This document shows, piece by piece, positions 39,633 through 48,382 of a stretch of 64,000 bases of DNA. The notes beneath the pieces were generated by a model. The model did no database searches. It saw only the letters and a list, made by a program, of their open reading frames with translations, and was not told the origin of the DNA. The stretch covers positions 62,001 through 126,000 of the forward strand of contig NZ_JAOEGB010000004.1 in NCBI RefSeq assembly GCF_025420585.1. The letters run 5' to 3'. The first letter of the stretch is position 1; each line of letters starts with the position of its first letter. A program made the translations under genes and the position numbers. This stretch comes from Planotetraspora sp. A-T 1434. GTDB lineage: Bacteria > Actinomycetota > Actinomycetes > Streptosporangiales > Streptosporangiaceae.

Positions 39633-40637
39633 GTGAGTCCCGTACGCACGGCCGTCGCCCGCGTGCTGCCCGGTGTGGCCGGCGTGCGCGTGCTCTGTGT
39701 GGTCGCCGTGGTCTGTGTGCTCGGACTGGCCGGATGCGGCCAGGCGGGTGACACGGGCGCCGCCGCCCCCACCGCAGGCACCGCCAACTCGCCAAGCACC
39801 ATGACGACGGCTCAGGGGGCTTTCCCCGTCACCGTCGAGGCCGGGAACGGCTCCGTGACCATCGCCAAGAGGCCCGAGCACATCGTCTCCCTCTCCCCGA
39901 CGGCCACCGAGACGCTGTTCGCCATCGGGGCGGGCGCCCAGGTGGCCGCGGTGGACGACCAGTCGAACTACCCGCCCGAGGCCCCCAAGACCTCGCTGTC
40001 GGGGTTCAAGCCGAACGTCGAGGCGATTGTCGCGGCCAAGCCCGACCTCGTCGTGCTGGCCAACGACCTCAAAGGCGTCGTCGCCGGGCTCGGCAAGATC
40101 GGCGTTCCGGTGATCCTGGAGCCCGCGGCGACCAAGCTGGACGAGGCCTACGACCAGATCGCCGACCTCGGCGCGGCCACCGGCAACGCCGCGAAGGCGG
40201 CGGAGGTCGTGGACGGGATGAAGACCCGGCTCGACGAGCTCGCCGCCGCCGCGCCGAAGGGCAAGCGGCTGACGTACTACCACGAGCTGGACACCACGCC
40301 CTACGCCGCGACGTCGAGCACGTTCATCGGCCAGATCTACGGGCTGTTCGGGCTCACGAACATCGCGGACAAGGCCCCCGACGCGGCGGGCGGCTATCCG
40401 AAGCTGTCGGCCGAGTTCGTGGCCAAGGCCGACCCCGACCTTATCTTTCTCGCGGACACCAAGTGCTGCGGTCAGAACGCCGCCGCCCTCGCCAAGCGTC
40501 CCGGCTGGTCCGGGCTGTCCGCGATCAAGGACGGCCACGTCGTCGTGCTCGACGACGACATCGCCTCCCGCTGGGGCCCCCGCGTCGCCGACCTGGCCGC
40601 GGCCGTGAGCACCGCCGTCCAGAAGGCCGCGAGCTGA
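39633..40637 (+). CDS. btuF: corrinoid ABC transporter substrate-binding lipoprotein (BtuF-like)
   Basis: 334 residues from GTG, with GGAGG at good spacing. A signal peptide ends in the lipobox LGLAGC. The fold is a type 3 (helical-backbone) metallophore/vitamin binder: VTIAKRPEHIVSLSPTATETLFAIGAGAQV, then PNVEAIVAAKPDLVVLAND, and IYGLFGLTNIADKA. It could be mistaken for a siderophore binder, but the cobalamin riboswitch in front and cbiZ behind fix the ligand class as B12 or cobinamide. It starts the btuFCD-cbiZ unit. Confidence 0.9.
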   Translation: MSPVRTAVARVLPGVAGVRVLCVVAVVCVLGLAGCGQAGDTGAAAPTAGTANSPSTMTTAQGAFPVTVEAGNGSVTIAKRPEHIVSLSPTATETLFAIGAGAQVAAVDDQSNYPPEAPKTSLSGFKPNVEAIVAAKPDLVVLANDLKGVVAGLGKIGVPVILEPAATKLDEAYDQIADLGAATGNAAKAAEVVDGMKTRLDELAAAAPKGKRLTYYHELDTTPYAATSSTFIGQIYGLFGLTNIADKAPDAAGGYPKLSAEFVAKADPDLIFLADTKCCGQNAAALAKRPGWSGLSAIKDGHVVVLDDDIASRWGPRVADLAAAVSTAVQKAAS

Positions 40638-40735
40638 GGCGCGCCCGTCTTCTGGGGGCACGACTTCCAGAACGGCATCCCGGAGGACATCCCGGAGAGA
40701 CGGCTTCCGGGGGAGGACGCCCGCCGGGCGAGCCG

Positions 40736-41758
40736 GTGACGTCGGCGGGGTTGCGCCTCCGGCCGCTCATCGTCGCCCTGGTCGTGCTGGCGCTCAGCCT
40801 CGCCCTTGGCGTGCTCGTCGGCGCGGCCGGGATCTCGCCCAGGGGCATCGCGCTCGCGCTGCTCGACCGGTTGCCGTTCGTCTCCCTGGACTCGGGCCTG
40901 TCGCCGGTCGAGCAGAACCTGCTGTTCCAGCTCAGGGTGCCCCGGGTGCTGCTCGCCGCCGTGGTGGGCGGACTGCTCGCGATCGCCGGGGCGGGCTACC
41001 AGGGGGTCTTCCGCAACCCGATGGCCGACCCGTACCTGCTGGGAGCCGCCGCCGGGGCGGGCCTCACCGTGACGATGATCGTCGTGTTCCTCGGCGGGGA
41101 CGCCCGGCTCGTGCCGGTGGCCGCCTTCGCGGGAGCGGTCGGCGGCGTCTTCCTGGCGTACGCGCTGGGCAACACCGCGGGCCGCGGCGGCGGCACGGCC
41201 ACCCTCGTCCTCGCCGGGGTGGCGGTCACCTCGTTCCTCACCGCCCTGCAGACGTTCGTGCAGCAGCTCAAGGTGGACGAGCTCCAGCGGATCTACTCGT
41301 GGATCCTCGGAGACGTGGGCGGCGGCTGGGAGCAGATCTGGCTGATCGCCCCGTATGCCGTGGTCTCCTCGGCCGTGATGCTCCTGCACGGACGGCTGCT
41401 CGACGTGCTGTCGGTCGGCGACGAGGAGGCGACGAGCCTGGGCCTGCGCGCGGCCCGCGCCCGGTTCATCGTGCTTCTCGCCGCGTCGCTGGCCACAGCG
41501 TCGGCGGTCGCCGTCAGCGGGCTCATCGCGTTCGTCGGCATCGTGGTCCCCCATGTGGTCCGGCGGCTGGCGGGCTGGTCCTACCGCGTCGTGCTGCCGC
41601 TGTCCTTCGTCGGCGGCGCGGCGTTCCTGGAGCTGGCCGACCTCGTCGCCCGCACCGTGCTCGCCCCCGCCGAGCTGCCGATCGGCGTGGTCACCGCCTT
41701 CGTCGGCGCGCCCTTCTTCGTGGTGGTCCTCCGTCTCACAAAGCGGGTGGACACGTGA
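40736..41758 (+). CDS. btuC: corrinoid ABC transporter permease (BtuC-like, FecCD family)
   Basis: 340 residues from GTG at 40736. About ten membrane helices are visible. FecCD-family hallmarks are QLRVPRVLLAAVVGGLLAIAGAGYQGVFRNPMADPYLLG and the coupling helix region SLGLRAARARFIVLLAASL, with GLIAFVGIVVPHVVRRLAG further on. It forms the membrane path for the vitamin delivered by BtuF. The gap to btuF is 98 bp, larger than elsewhere in the operon, and holds a short GC-rich hairpin. The stop overlaps the ATPase start (GTGA). Confidence 0.92.
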   Translation: MTSAGLRLRPLIVALVVLALSLALGVLVGAAGISPRGIALALLDRLPFVSLDSGLSPVEQNLLFQLRVPRVLLAAVVGGLLAIAGAGYQGVFRNPMADPYLLGAAAGAGLTVTMIVVFLGGDARLVPVAAFAGAVGGVFLAYALGNTAGRGGGTATLVLAGVAVTSFLTALQTFVQQLKVDELQRIYSWILGDVGGGWEQIWLIAPYAVVSSAVMLLHGRLLDVLSVGDEEATSLGLRAARARFIVLLAASLATASAVAVSGLIAFVGIVVPHVVRRLAGWSYRVVLPLSFVGGAAFLELADLVARTVLAPAELPIGVVTAFVGAPFFVVVLRLTKRVDT

Positions 41759-42546
41759 AGCCCGAGTGCCCGGTCGAGGTGCGGGCGCTCGGGGTGACGC
41801 TCGGCGGGCGGGAGGTGCTCGCGGACGTCGCGCTGTCGGCCGGCGCCGGAGAGTGGCTGGCGATCATCGGGCCGAACGGCGCGGGCAAGTCCACCCTGCT
41901 CAAGGCCATGCTGGGCCTGGTGCCCCACGAGGGGGAGGTGCTCATCGGCGGCGCTCCCGTGCGCGACCGCGCGCCCCGCCGCCGGGCCCGCCTCGTCGCC
42001 TACGCGCCGCAGAATCCCTCGCTGCCGGCCGACATGACCGTGTACGACTACGCACTCCTGGGGCGCACGCCGTACATCGCCTATTTCGGGCGGGAGGGCG
42101 CGCGGGACCGCGAGGTGACGGGGTCGGTGCTGGAACGGCTCGACCTGGCGGAGCTGGCCTCCAGGCCGCTCGGCCAGCTGTCGGGCGGCGAGCGCCAGCG
42201 GGTCGTGCTCGCCCGCGCCCTCGCTCAGGAGGCCCCCGTGCTGCTGCTCGACGAGCCGACCACCGCGCTCGACCTCGGCCACCAGCAGCAGGTGCTGGAG
42301 CTGGTCGACCGCCTCCGCCTGGCCGACGGGCTGACGGTGGTGACGACGCTGCACGACCTGATCCTCGCCGGGCAGTACGCCGACTCGCTGGTCCTGCTGT
42401 CCTCGGGAAGGGCGGTCGCGTCCGGCCCGCCGAAGCAGGTGCTGACCGAGGCGCTCCTCGTCCGCCATTTCGGGGCTCAGGTCCGGGTCGAGCCGGGCCC
42501 GGACGGCAGGCCGCTCGTGCACCTGATCCGGCCGGGTGACCGGTGA
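41755..42546 (+). CDS. btuD: corrinoid ABC transporter ATP-binding protein (BtuD-like)
   Basis: 263 residues from a GTG that overlaps the permease stop. Walker A is GPNGAGKST (about 39-47), the Q-loop lies in VAYAPQNPSLPADMTVYDYALLGRTPY, the signature is LSGGERQRVVLARAL, Walker B is VLLLDEPTTALD and the H-loop is VTTLHDL. The spacing and the LGRTPY segment after the Q-loop are typical of vitamin B12/siderophore importers. It energises BtuC. The stop overlaps cbiZ (GTGA). Confidence 0.93.
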   Translation: MKPECPVEVRALGVTLGGREVLADVALSAGAGEWLAIIGPNGAGKSTLLKAMLGLVPHEGEVLIGGAPVRDRAPRRRARLVAYAPQNPSLPADMTVYDYALLGRTPYIAYFGREGARDREVTGSVLERLDLAELASRPLGQLSGGERQRVVLARALAQEAPVLLLDEPTTALDLGHQQQVLELVDRLRLADGLTVVTTLHDLILAGQYADSLVLLSSGRAVASGPPKQVLTEALLVRHFGAQVRVEPGPDGRPLVHLIRPGDR

Positions 42547-43238
42547 GCGCGCAGGCGGGCGGCCCGCTGTCGCTGAGTCACCGGTTCGAGGACGGTGCGC
42601 GGCTGGGGTCGCTGCTCTGGGAGTTCGGGCCGGGCTGGCGGATGATCTCCTCGGCGATGCTCGGCGGCGGCGTCGGCCGCCGGGAGTGGGTGCTGAACGC
42701 CCAGGTGACCAGTGACTACTCCCGCATGGACCCGGTGGACCACCTGCTCGCGATGGGTCCCGTGGGGCCGGGCGTCGGGATGCTGACGGCCGCGATGGTG
42801 GAGCGTTACACCCGTGCGGCCGACGGGGGAGTGGAGGCCGTGGCGACGGTGGGCCTGCGGGTCCCCACGTGGGCCGCCTCCCCGGAGGGCAGGCCCGATC
42901 CCGTGCTGCGCGGCGGGGCTCCCGGGCCGTTCGCGGCCCGCCCGGGGACGATCAACATCATCGTGGCCGTTCCCGTCGCGTTCTCCGACGCGGCGCTCGT
43001 CAACGCGGTCATGACGGTGACCGAGGCCAAGACCCAGGCGCTCGCCGAGGCGGGGTTCTTCTGCACCGGCACCGCGTCGGACGCCGTGTGCGTGGCCGTA
43101 CGCGACGACGGCCCGGAGGAGCTGTTCGGCGGCCCGCGCTCCGAGTGGGGAGCGCGGATCGCGCGGGCCGTCCACCGGGCCGTCCTTGACGGGGCCGAAG
43201 GCTGGCGGCGGTACGCCTCCTCGGCGGACGGTCACTGA
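42543..43238 (+). CDS. cbiZ: adenosylcobinamide amidohydrolase
   Basis: 231 residues from GTG. The CbiZ layout is visible: an N-terminal LWEFGPGWRMISSAMLGGGVG with the usual SSA/LGGG region, then MLTAAMVERYTRA, ATVGLRVPTWAASPEG, GTINIIVAVPVAFSDAALVNAVMTVTEAKTQAL and a TGTASDAV motif. CbiZ cleaves the amide bond of adenosylcobinamide to give adenosylcobyric acid, which the cell re-enters into cobalamin synthesis. Its place behind btuFCD under a cobalamin riboswitch makes this a cobinamide salvage operon. The stop codon sits inside a 33-bp tandem duplication. Confidence 0.93.
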   Translation: MSAQAGGPLSLSHRFEDGARLGSLLWEFGPGWRMISSAMLGGGVGRREWVLNAQVTSDYSRMDPVDHLLAMGPVGPGVGMLTAAMVERYTRAADGGVEAVATVGLRVPTWAASPEGRPDPVLRGGAPGPFAARPGTINIIVAVPVAFSDAALVNAVMTVTEAKTQALAEAGFFCTGTASDAVCVAVRDDGPEELFGGPRSEWGARIARAVHRAVLDGAEGWRRYASSADGH

Positions 43239-43289
43239 TCCGAAATCGGACAGTAAGCGGACGGTCACTGATCCGAAATCGGACAGTAA
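43224..43289. repeat. perfect 33-bp tandem duplication over the cbiZ stop
   Basis: The 33-bp block that starts with GCGGACGGTCACTGATCCG and ends with CGGACAGTAA occurs twice without a mismatch (43224-43256 and 43257-43289). The first copy includes the TGA of cbiZ. Each copy has an inverted repeat TCCGA-AA-TCGGA. The gap to the converging kinase gene follows. Confidence 0.95.
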
Positions 43290-43484
43290 CCGGGCACGCG
43301 GCAGCGGACCCCGGCCGTTGATCGTCGGATAGGGACCGGAGCGCGCGCAATGGTGGAGGGCTCCCCCGTCTGCCGCGGCAGCCAGGTGACGACAAGCGGC
43401 TGCGCGCCGCGGCCGGACATCATGGCCTCGGGCCGGTCAAGCGGGGTCATCCGGATGCTCGCGCAATCGAGCGGCTTCCGGCTG
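43290..43484. other. intergenic remainder between cbiZ and the kinase gene
   Basis: After the 33-bp duplication no gene or strong hairpin is seen up to the kinase stop at 43485. It is a convergent junction, so no promoter is expected here. Confidence 0.5.
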
Positions 43485-45362
43485 TCAGGACGTGAACGCG
43501 ACGGTGTTGACCATGTGCTCGATGAGCTGCTGGTCGCATCTGCCCGGGGCGCAGAAGAACGTGATCAGCACCGTCGTGTCACCCGTGTCCTGCCGTACGA
43601 CATAGGCCTGGAAGTCCAGGCGGCCGCCCTGCTGGGGGTCGCTCACCAGACCGGCGATCTTGAACGCGGGTTTGGCGCCCACCGTGGTCGCCACCGGCAC
43701 GCCGCTGAAGCCGACCGTTCCGGGGAGCGCCGACTGGAGGCTCTGCTGGAGTTCGATCGGCGAGTCCGACGTGCTCAGCGTGTTGCTCACCTGGGCGAAG
43801 ACCCCCGCGGCGCGCTCCGGCTGCTTGGCGATGATGGGGTTCACCTTCGACCAGTCGGTGTTGCCGGGGACCGCGAACAGCGCGTTGAACTCGTCGGTCG
43901 CGGGAGAGGCGATCATCCACTGGTCGGCGCTGGTCTTCGCCTGCCCCCAGGTCGAGGGGTAGGCCATGGTGAACGGCGCGGCCACCGACCCCGGGTAGGT
44001 GTTCCAGGTGGCGGCGGTGTCGCCGCCCCGGGCGAAGATCAGCGTTGCGGCCACCGCGAGGCAGACCAGCAGCACCAGACCGCCGATCACCGGTCCCACC
44101 GGGAACTTCCGCGTCGGCGCCGCGCTCGGCGCCGTCTGCGCTCCCGAAGGGTACGTCGCCTGCGGGTAGGACCCCTGTGGGTGCGTCTGCGGGTAGGCCT
44201 CCTGCTGGTAGGCCTCCTGCTGGTAGGACGCCGAGGGGTGCGACACCGGCGGCTGCGACACGGAGGGATGCGACACGGGCGGCTGGGATACGGATGGGTG
44301 TGACACGGGCGGGTGCGACACCGGGGGATAGGACTGGGCGCCCGGCTGCTGACCGGGCCGTCCGGCCGCCTGGCCGTGGCGGTCATACGGGTCTGGGCGG
44401 TCATACGGGCCTTGGCGCTCGTGCGCCCGCTGGTCGTAACCCGGGTGGTCGTAACCCGGCTGGTCGTAACCCGGGTGGTCGTAACCCGGCTGGTCGTACG
44501 CCGGGTGGTCGATCTCGACGCCGCTGATCGCGTCACGGAGCGCGGCCACGAACGCCTGGCAGGTCGGGAACCGCTCGTCGGGGGTCTTGGCGAGACCCCG
44601 CGCCATGACCACGTTGACCGAATGCGGCAGGTCGTTGCGGTACGGCGTGAGCGGCGGCGGGTCGTGGGACACGTGGGCGTACAGCAGGGCCAGTTCCGTG
44701 TCGCGCTGGAACGGCGGCTGCCCCGCGAGCGCCTCGTAGACCACGCAGGCGAACGCGTAGAGGTCGCTGCGCCCGTCCACCGGCAGCCCGCGGATCTGCT
44801 CGGGCGCGACGTAGCGGGGCGTGCCCATGAAGTGCCCGTGGCTGGTCAGCCCCGCCTCGGCCGACGAGCTCTTGGTCAGCCCGAAGTCGGTGAGGTAGAC
44901 GTGGTCCGACTCCGTCACCAGGATGTTGGCCGGCTTCACGTCGCGGTGGACGAGCCCGTTCGCGTGGGCCGCGTCCAGCGCCGAGGCGATCTGCGAGAAC
45001 AGCCGGTTGGCCCGCGCCACCGGCAGCGGGCCCGCCGACTGGACAAGCTTGCGCATGTCGCTGCCCTCGACGTAGCGCATGGCGATGAACAGCAGATCGT
45101 CCCGCTCGCCCGCCTCGTAGATCGGGATGATGTTGGGGTGGTCGATGCTCGCGACCAGCCGCGACTCGCGGACGAACCGGTCGCGGAAGCGGTGGTCGTG
45201 GGAGAGCTGCGGCGCGAGGATCTTCAGCGCCACGGGACGCCCGAGCCGCTGGTCTCTCGCCCGGTAGACGGTGGCCATGCCGCCCCGCCCGACGACCGCC
45301 TCGACCATGTAGTCACCGAGCTGCCGCCCGATGAGCGGCGGCATGGAGGGCCCCTCGCTCAT
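43485..45362 (-). CDS. Ser/Thr protein kinase with transmembrane helix and extracellular domain (PknB-like)
   Basis: 625 residues from ATG. The kinase domain (about 16-280) is complete: glycine loop VGRGGMATVY, VALKIL Lys, HRDVKPANIL catalytic loop, DFGL, APE in YVAPEQIRG, and the D of DGRSDLYAF. A juxtamembrane linker holds two tandem peptide repeats: YDQPGYDHPG and PPVSHPSVSQ. One helix spans about 423-443. The outer part (about 180 residues) has CAPGRC near its end. It senses an external signal and phosphorylates cytoplasmic targets. The gene is 25 bp behind a membrane protein with a degenerate protease domain, so the two probably form one operon. Confidence 0.95.
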   Translation of the reverse strand: MSEGPSMPPLIGRQLGDYMVEAVVGRGGMATVYRARDQRLGRPVALKILAPQLSHDHRFRDRFVRESRLVASIDHPNIIPIYEAGERDDLLFIAMRYVEGSDMRKLVQSAGPLPVARANRLFSQIASALDAAHANGLVHRDVKPANILVTESDHVYLTDFGLTKSSSAEAGLTSHGHFMGTPRYVAPEQIRGLPVDGRSDLYAFACVVYEALAGQPPFQRDTELALLYAHVSHDPPPLTPYRNDLPHSVNVVMARGLAKTPDERFPTCQAFVAALRDAISGVEIDHPAYDQPGYDHPGYDQPGYDHPGYDQRAHERQGPYDRPDPYDRHGQAAGRPGQQPGAQSYPPVSHPPVSHPSVSQPPVSHPSVSQPPVSHPSASYQQEAYQQEAYPQTHPQGSYPQATYPSGAQTAPSAAPTRKFPVGPVIGGLVLLVCLAVAATLIFARGGDTAATWNTYPGSVAAPFTMAYPSTWGQAKTSADQWMIASPATDEFNALFAVPGNTDWSKVNPIIAKQPERAAGVFAQVSNTLSTSDSPIELQQSLQSALPGTVGFSGVPVATTVGAKPAFKIAGLVSDPQQGGRLDFQAYVVRQDTGDTTVLITFFCAPGRCDQQLIEHMVNTVAFTS

Positions 45363-45387
45363 GTCGCCTCCTCCCCTGTGAGCCGGT

Positions 45388-46992
45388 TCACGAGTCCGCC
45401 GGGTGCCCGCAGAAGCCGCAGAAGCGGTGCCCCTGGCCGAGCCGCATGCCGCACTGCGTGCAGAACTTCATCTGCGCCTGCCCGCGCGGCGGCGAGCTGT
45501 CGGCCGGACGCTGGGGCTGCGGGACCGGCACCGCCCGGCCGGGCCCCGATATGTGCACGGGCGGCCGCGAGGTTCCCGGCGGGTCCGACACGTCGCCGGG
45601 ATGAGGGGTGTCGAGCGTCCCCGGCGGCCGCGACGTCTCCGGCCGGGGCGCCTCGAACACCTGTGTCGCGGAGGGGGTCGCGGCGGGAGTAACGGCGGGA
45701 GTAACGGCGGGGGCAGTGGAGTGCGGTGGCCAGGACGCCATGGGCACCGGATCCTGGGCGGGCACGTCGCCCCCGCCCGCCGCGCGCCTGCGCCGCAGCA
45801 GCACCGGTACGGCCACGGCGACCAGCAGGCCCAGGACCACGAGGCCGCCGGTCACCCAGACGAGCGGCGACACCGTGGCCGCCTTCTTGGGCTGAGGCGC
45901 GGCCGCCTTGGCCACGCGGCCCGCGTCCTCGGCCGTCCCCGCCTTGGCCCGGGCCACCCTGAGGTGGTCCAGCGCGACGGCGTGGTCGCCGCGCAGGTTG
46001 AGCACCTGCTGCAGCACCGTGATCGCGTTGGAGTAGAGCTTGTTGTGGTAGGACGCGAGCGCGCTCTCGTAGACCACGTCGACCGGCCCGCGGCGCGGGG
46101 TGACGTTCGCGGCCACCAGCGCGGTGCGGATCTCGTCGGCGGGGGTGATCGTCTGCGGGAGGTCGCCGCCTCCGGCGAGCAGCCCGACGACCTCGCTCCT
46201 GCCGTCGTCGATGAGCGCCGCGCCGGCCGCCCCCTGCTTGAGCAGGGCGGTCAGCTTGTCGTGCTCGTCGTCCTTGAACGTCCGGCTGCCCGGCGGGTCG
46301 AGGTGCGCCGTGTCGAGCTTGGGCGGCAGCTTGGCCGAGGGCCTTCCGGTGAGCGTCATCACGTCGAGGGAGGCGACCGCGCTGCCGATCGTGGTGCCGA
46401 GCGGCACGGTCGGCAGGGTCTCCTTCTCGCCGCCCTTGGTCAGCTTCAGCACGGCGGGAGCCGCGGGAGACGCCCCGGTCGTGAGGATCTGCGCGGGCAG
46501 CCCCTCCGGCAGCGGCGGGTCGAGGTAGGGGAAGACGGTGACCTTCGTGGTCACCGTGGCGATGCACGTGGAGTTCGCCCCCTGCGGGGGGTAGCACGCC
46601 TGCAGCCGCCGGTCCAGGTCCGCGTCCTTGAGCGAGTGGCGCGAGAAATCGGCCGGGATCTTCACCTTGAAGTATTCGGCGAAGACCCGGTTGGCGGCGT
46701 AGACGCGGGGGTCCCGGCTGGCCTGGACGACTCCGGTGGCCGTGACGACCACTCCGTCCGGGGTGACGGTGAACCCGCTGCCCTCGGCCAGGTCGGTGTC
46801 GTACTCGCGCACCACCTGCTGGATGACGCTCCGGTCGTCCAGCAGCGTGATGGAGACATGGGAGGCCGACTCCACGCGGACGGCGCCGGGTGTGACGCGG
46901 TCGGTGGACCCGCTCGGGTGGGGGTGCAGCAGCGGCGTGATCAGCACGCCCAGTGCAGCCAGCCCCGCTGAAAGGGAGTGCAGGCGGGGCAT
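45388..46992 (-). CDS. membrane protein: degenerate trypsin/HtrA-like domain, TM helix, C-terminal zinc ribbon
   Basis: 534 residues from ATG; signal-peptide-like N-terminus. Residues about 40-270 follow the HtrA/trypsin fold: GSGFTVTPDGVVVTATGVVQ is where active enzymes read GSGFVIxxDGxIxTNAHVV, so the catalytic His is replaced. The nucleophile turn GxSGGP is replaced by GAAGAALID. It is thus a pseudo-protease. A TPR-like stretch (ESALASYHNKLYSNAITVLQ) follows, then a helix at about 374-399. The C-terminus is a zinc ribbon (CTQCG ... CGFCG) in the cytosol. It lies directly in front of a Ser/Thr kinase gene and may be a sensor or scaffold for it. Confidence 0.82.
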   Translation of the reverse strand: MPRLHSLSAGLAALGVLITPLLHPHPSGSTDRVTPGAVRVESASHVSITLLDDRSVIQQVVREYDTDLAEGSGFTVTPDGVVVTATGVVQASRDPRVYAANRVFAEYFKVKIPADFSRHSLKDADLDRRLQACYPPQGANSTCIATVTTKVTVFPYLDPPLPEGLPAQILTTGASPAAPAVLKLTKGGEKETLPTVPLGTTIGSAVASLDVMTLTGRPSAKLPPKLDTAHLDPPGSRTFKDDEHDKLTALLKQGAAGAALIDDGRSEVVGLLAGGGDLPQTITPADEIRTALVAANVTPRRGPVDVVYESALASYHNKLYSNAITVLQQVLNLRGDHAVALDHLRVARAKAGTAEDAGRVAKAAAPQPKKAATVSPLVWVTGGLVVLGLLVAVAVPVLLRRRRAAGGGDVPAQDPVPMASWPPHSTAPAVTPAVTPAATPSATQVFEAPRPETSRPPGTLDTPHPGDVSDPPGTSRPPVHISGPGRAVPVPQPQRPADSSPPRGQAQMKFCTQCGMRLGQGHRFCGFCGHPADS

Positions 46993-47187
46993 CGCCGTCT
47001 CCTATGCCTGGTGGGAACAGTCCAAGGGTCGCAGTGCCGGCAGGGCCGTACAAGGCATTGTGCCGGGACCGACACCCACTTGATACCGCCGGTCGATCAT
47101 GCGGGCACTTGCAGACGACTTGCAACCGAATTGGGACGGTCCATTAGGCGATGGGAATGACGCCGGGAACACATTAATCTGCCCGGC

Positions 47188-48354
47188 ATGCGCCCTCTCA
47201 TCCGGCATCTTCGCTCGCTTCCCAAGGTCGATTTCCTGATCGGGCTGGCGGTCATCGCCCTCGGCACGCTTGAGGCGCTGACGGTCGCCACGGCCTACGG
47301 CGCGAGCGAGAACCCGGAGTTCTGGTGGATCGGGCAGGCGCTGGTGACCGGCGTCCTGCTGTGGTACCGCCGGCGGGCTCCGGTGGCCGTCTTCATCCTG
47401 ATGATCCTCGCCCAGTACGCCTGGCACCGGCAGGGCAACGAGAGCTGCCCGGTCTGGCAGCTCGCCGCCCTGCTCATCGTCTTCCACACGGTCGGCGCGC
47501 ACCTGCCGCTCAAGCGCGGCGGGACCTGGGGGCTCGTCGGGATCCTCGTCTTCGACTCCGGGGCCGTCGACCACCGCTTCCTGCCGTTGGAGGAGGTCAT
47601 CTTCCTCACCGTGCTCTTCGGTTCGGCCTATCTGACCGGGCTGGCCCTGCGCGGCTACCTCCTGCGGGTCCACCGGATGGCCGAGCGCGCCGCCCGCATG
47701 GAGATGGAGCGGGAGCGGCGGGCCGCCGAGGCCGTCGCCGCCGAGCGCAACCGGATCGCCCGGGAGCTGCACGACGTGGTGGCCCACAGCGTCAGCATGA
47801 TGGTCATGCAGGCCGGGGCGCTCCGCCGTACGCTCGGGGGCGACAACCTGGTGCTCAAGGGCATCGAGCAGTCGGGCCGGGAGGCCGTCGAGGAGCTCCG
47901 GATCATGCTGGGCGCGCTGCGGATGCCGCAGGACGAGGCACTGCCCCAGCCGGGCCTCGACATGGTCGGCAACCTCATCTCCACCGTGGGCTCCTCCGGC
48001 CTGCGCGTCAGCCTGTCCGTCGAGGGCGACGCCGTACGGCTCCCGCCCGGCCTCGACCTGTCGGCCTATCGGATCGTCCAGGAGGCACTCACCAACGCGC
48101 TGAAGTACGCCGGGGAGGCCGACGTGCGGATCCGTGTCGACTACCACCGCGACTCGCTCGAGTTGGAGGTCGTCGACGACGGCGGGGGCGGCGGGCCGGC
48201 GCTGTCCACGGGCAACGGGCTGATCGGCATGCGGGAGCGGGCGGAGCTGTTCGGCGGCTCCCTCGAGGCCGGGCCACTGCCCGAGGGCGGCTTCCGCGTT
48301 CACGCTAGGCTGCCGATCTCGCAGGGAGTTCCGATGAGCGAGGCGACGAATTGA
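47188..48354 (+). CDS. two-component sensor histidine kinase (NarL/DesK group)
   Basis: 388 residues from ATG. The N-terminus has four to five membrane helices (about 15-165) and few loops, so it senses at or in the membrane. The HisKA_3 dimerisation helix is RIARELHDVVAHSVSMM with the phospho-accepting His near residue 196. The ATPase domain has IVQEALTNALKYA (N box) and a short GNGLIGMRERAELFGG (G box). It passes phosphate to the response regulator at 48383, 28 bp downstream. The signal is not known. Confidence 0.95.
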   Translation: MRPLIRHLRSLPKVDFLIGLAVIALGTLEALTVATAYGASENPEFWWIGQALVTGVLLWYRRRAPVAVFILMILAQYAWHRQGNESCPVWQLAALLIVFHTVGAHLPLKRGGTWGLVGILVFDSGAVDHRFLPLEEVIFLTVLFGSAYLTGLALRGYLLRVHRMAERAARMEMERERRAAEAVAAERNRIARELHDVVAHSVSMMVMQAGALRRTLGGDNLVLKGIEQSGREAVEELRIMLGALRMPQDEALPQPGLDMVGNLISTVGSSGLRVSLSVEGDAVRLPPGLDLSAYRIVQEALTNALKYAGEADVRIRVDYHRDSLELEVVDDGGGGGPALSTGNGLIGMRERAELFGGSLEAGPLPEGGFRVHARLPISQGVPMSEATN

Positions 48355-48382
48355 TCACCGCTGTGATGCCGGGAGAGACCAG

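Noticed and set aside
39633-42546. Siderophore (iron) transporter
   Set aside because: The fold class fits, but the cobalamin riboswitch and cbiZ in the same unit make corrinoids the much better ligand.
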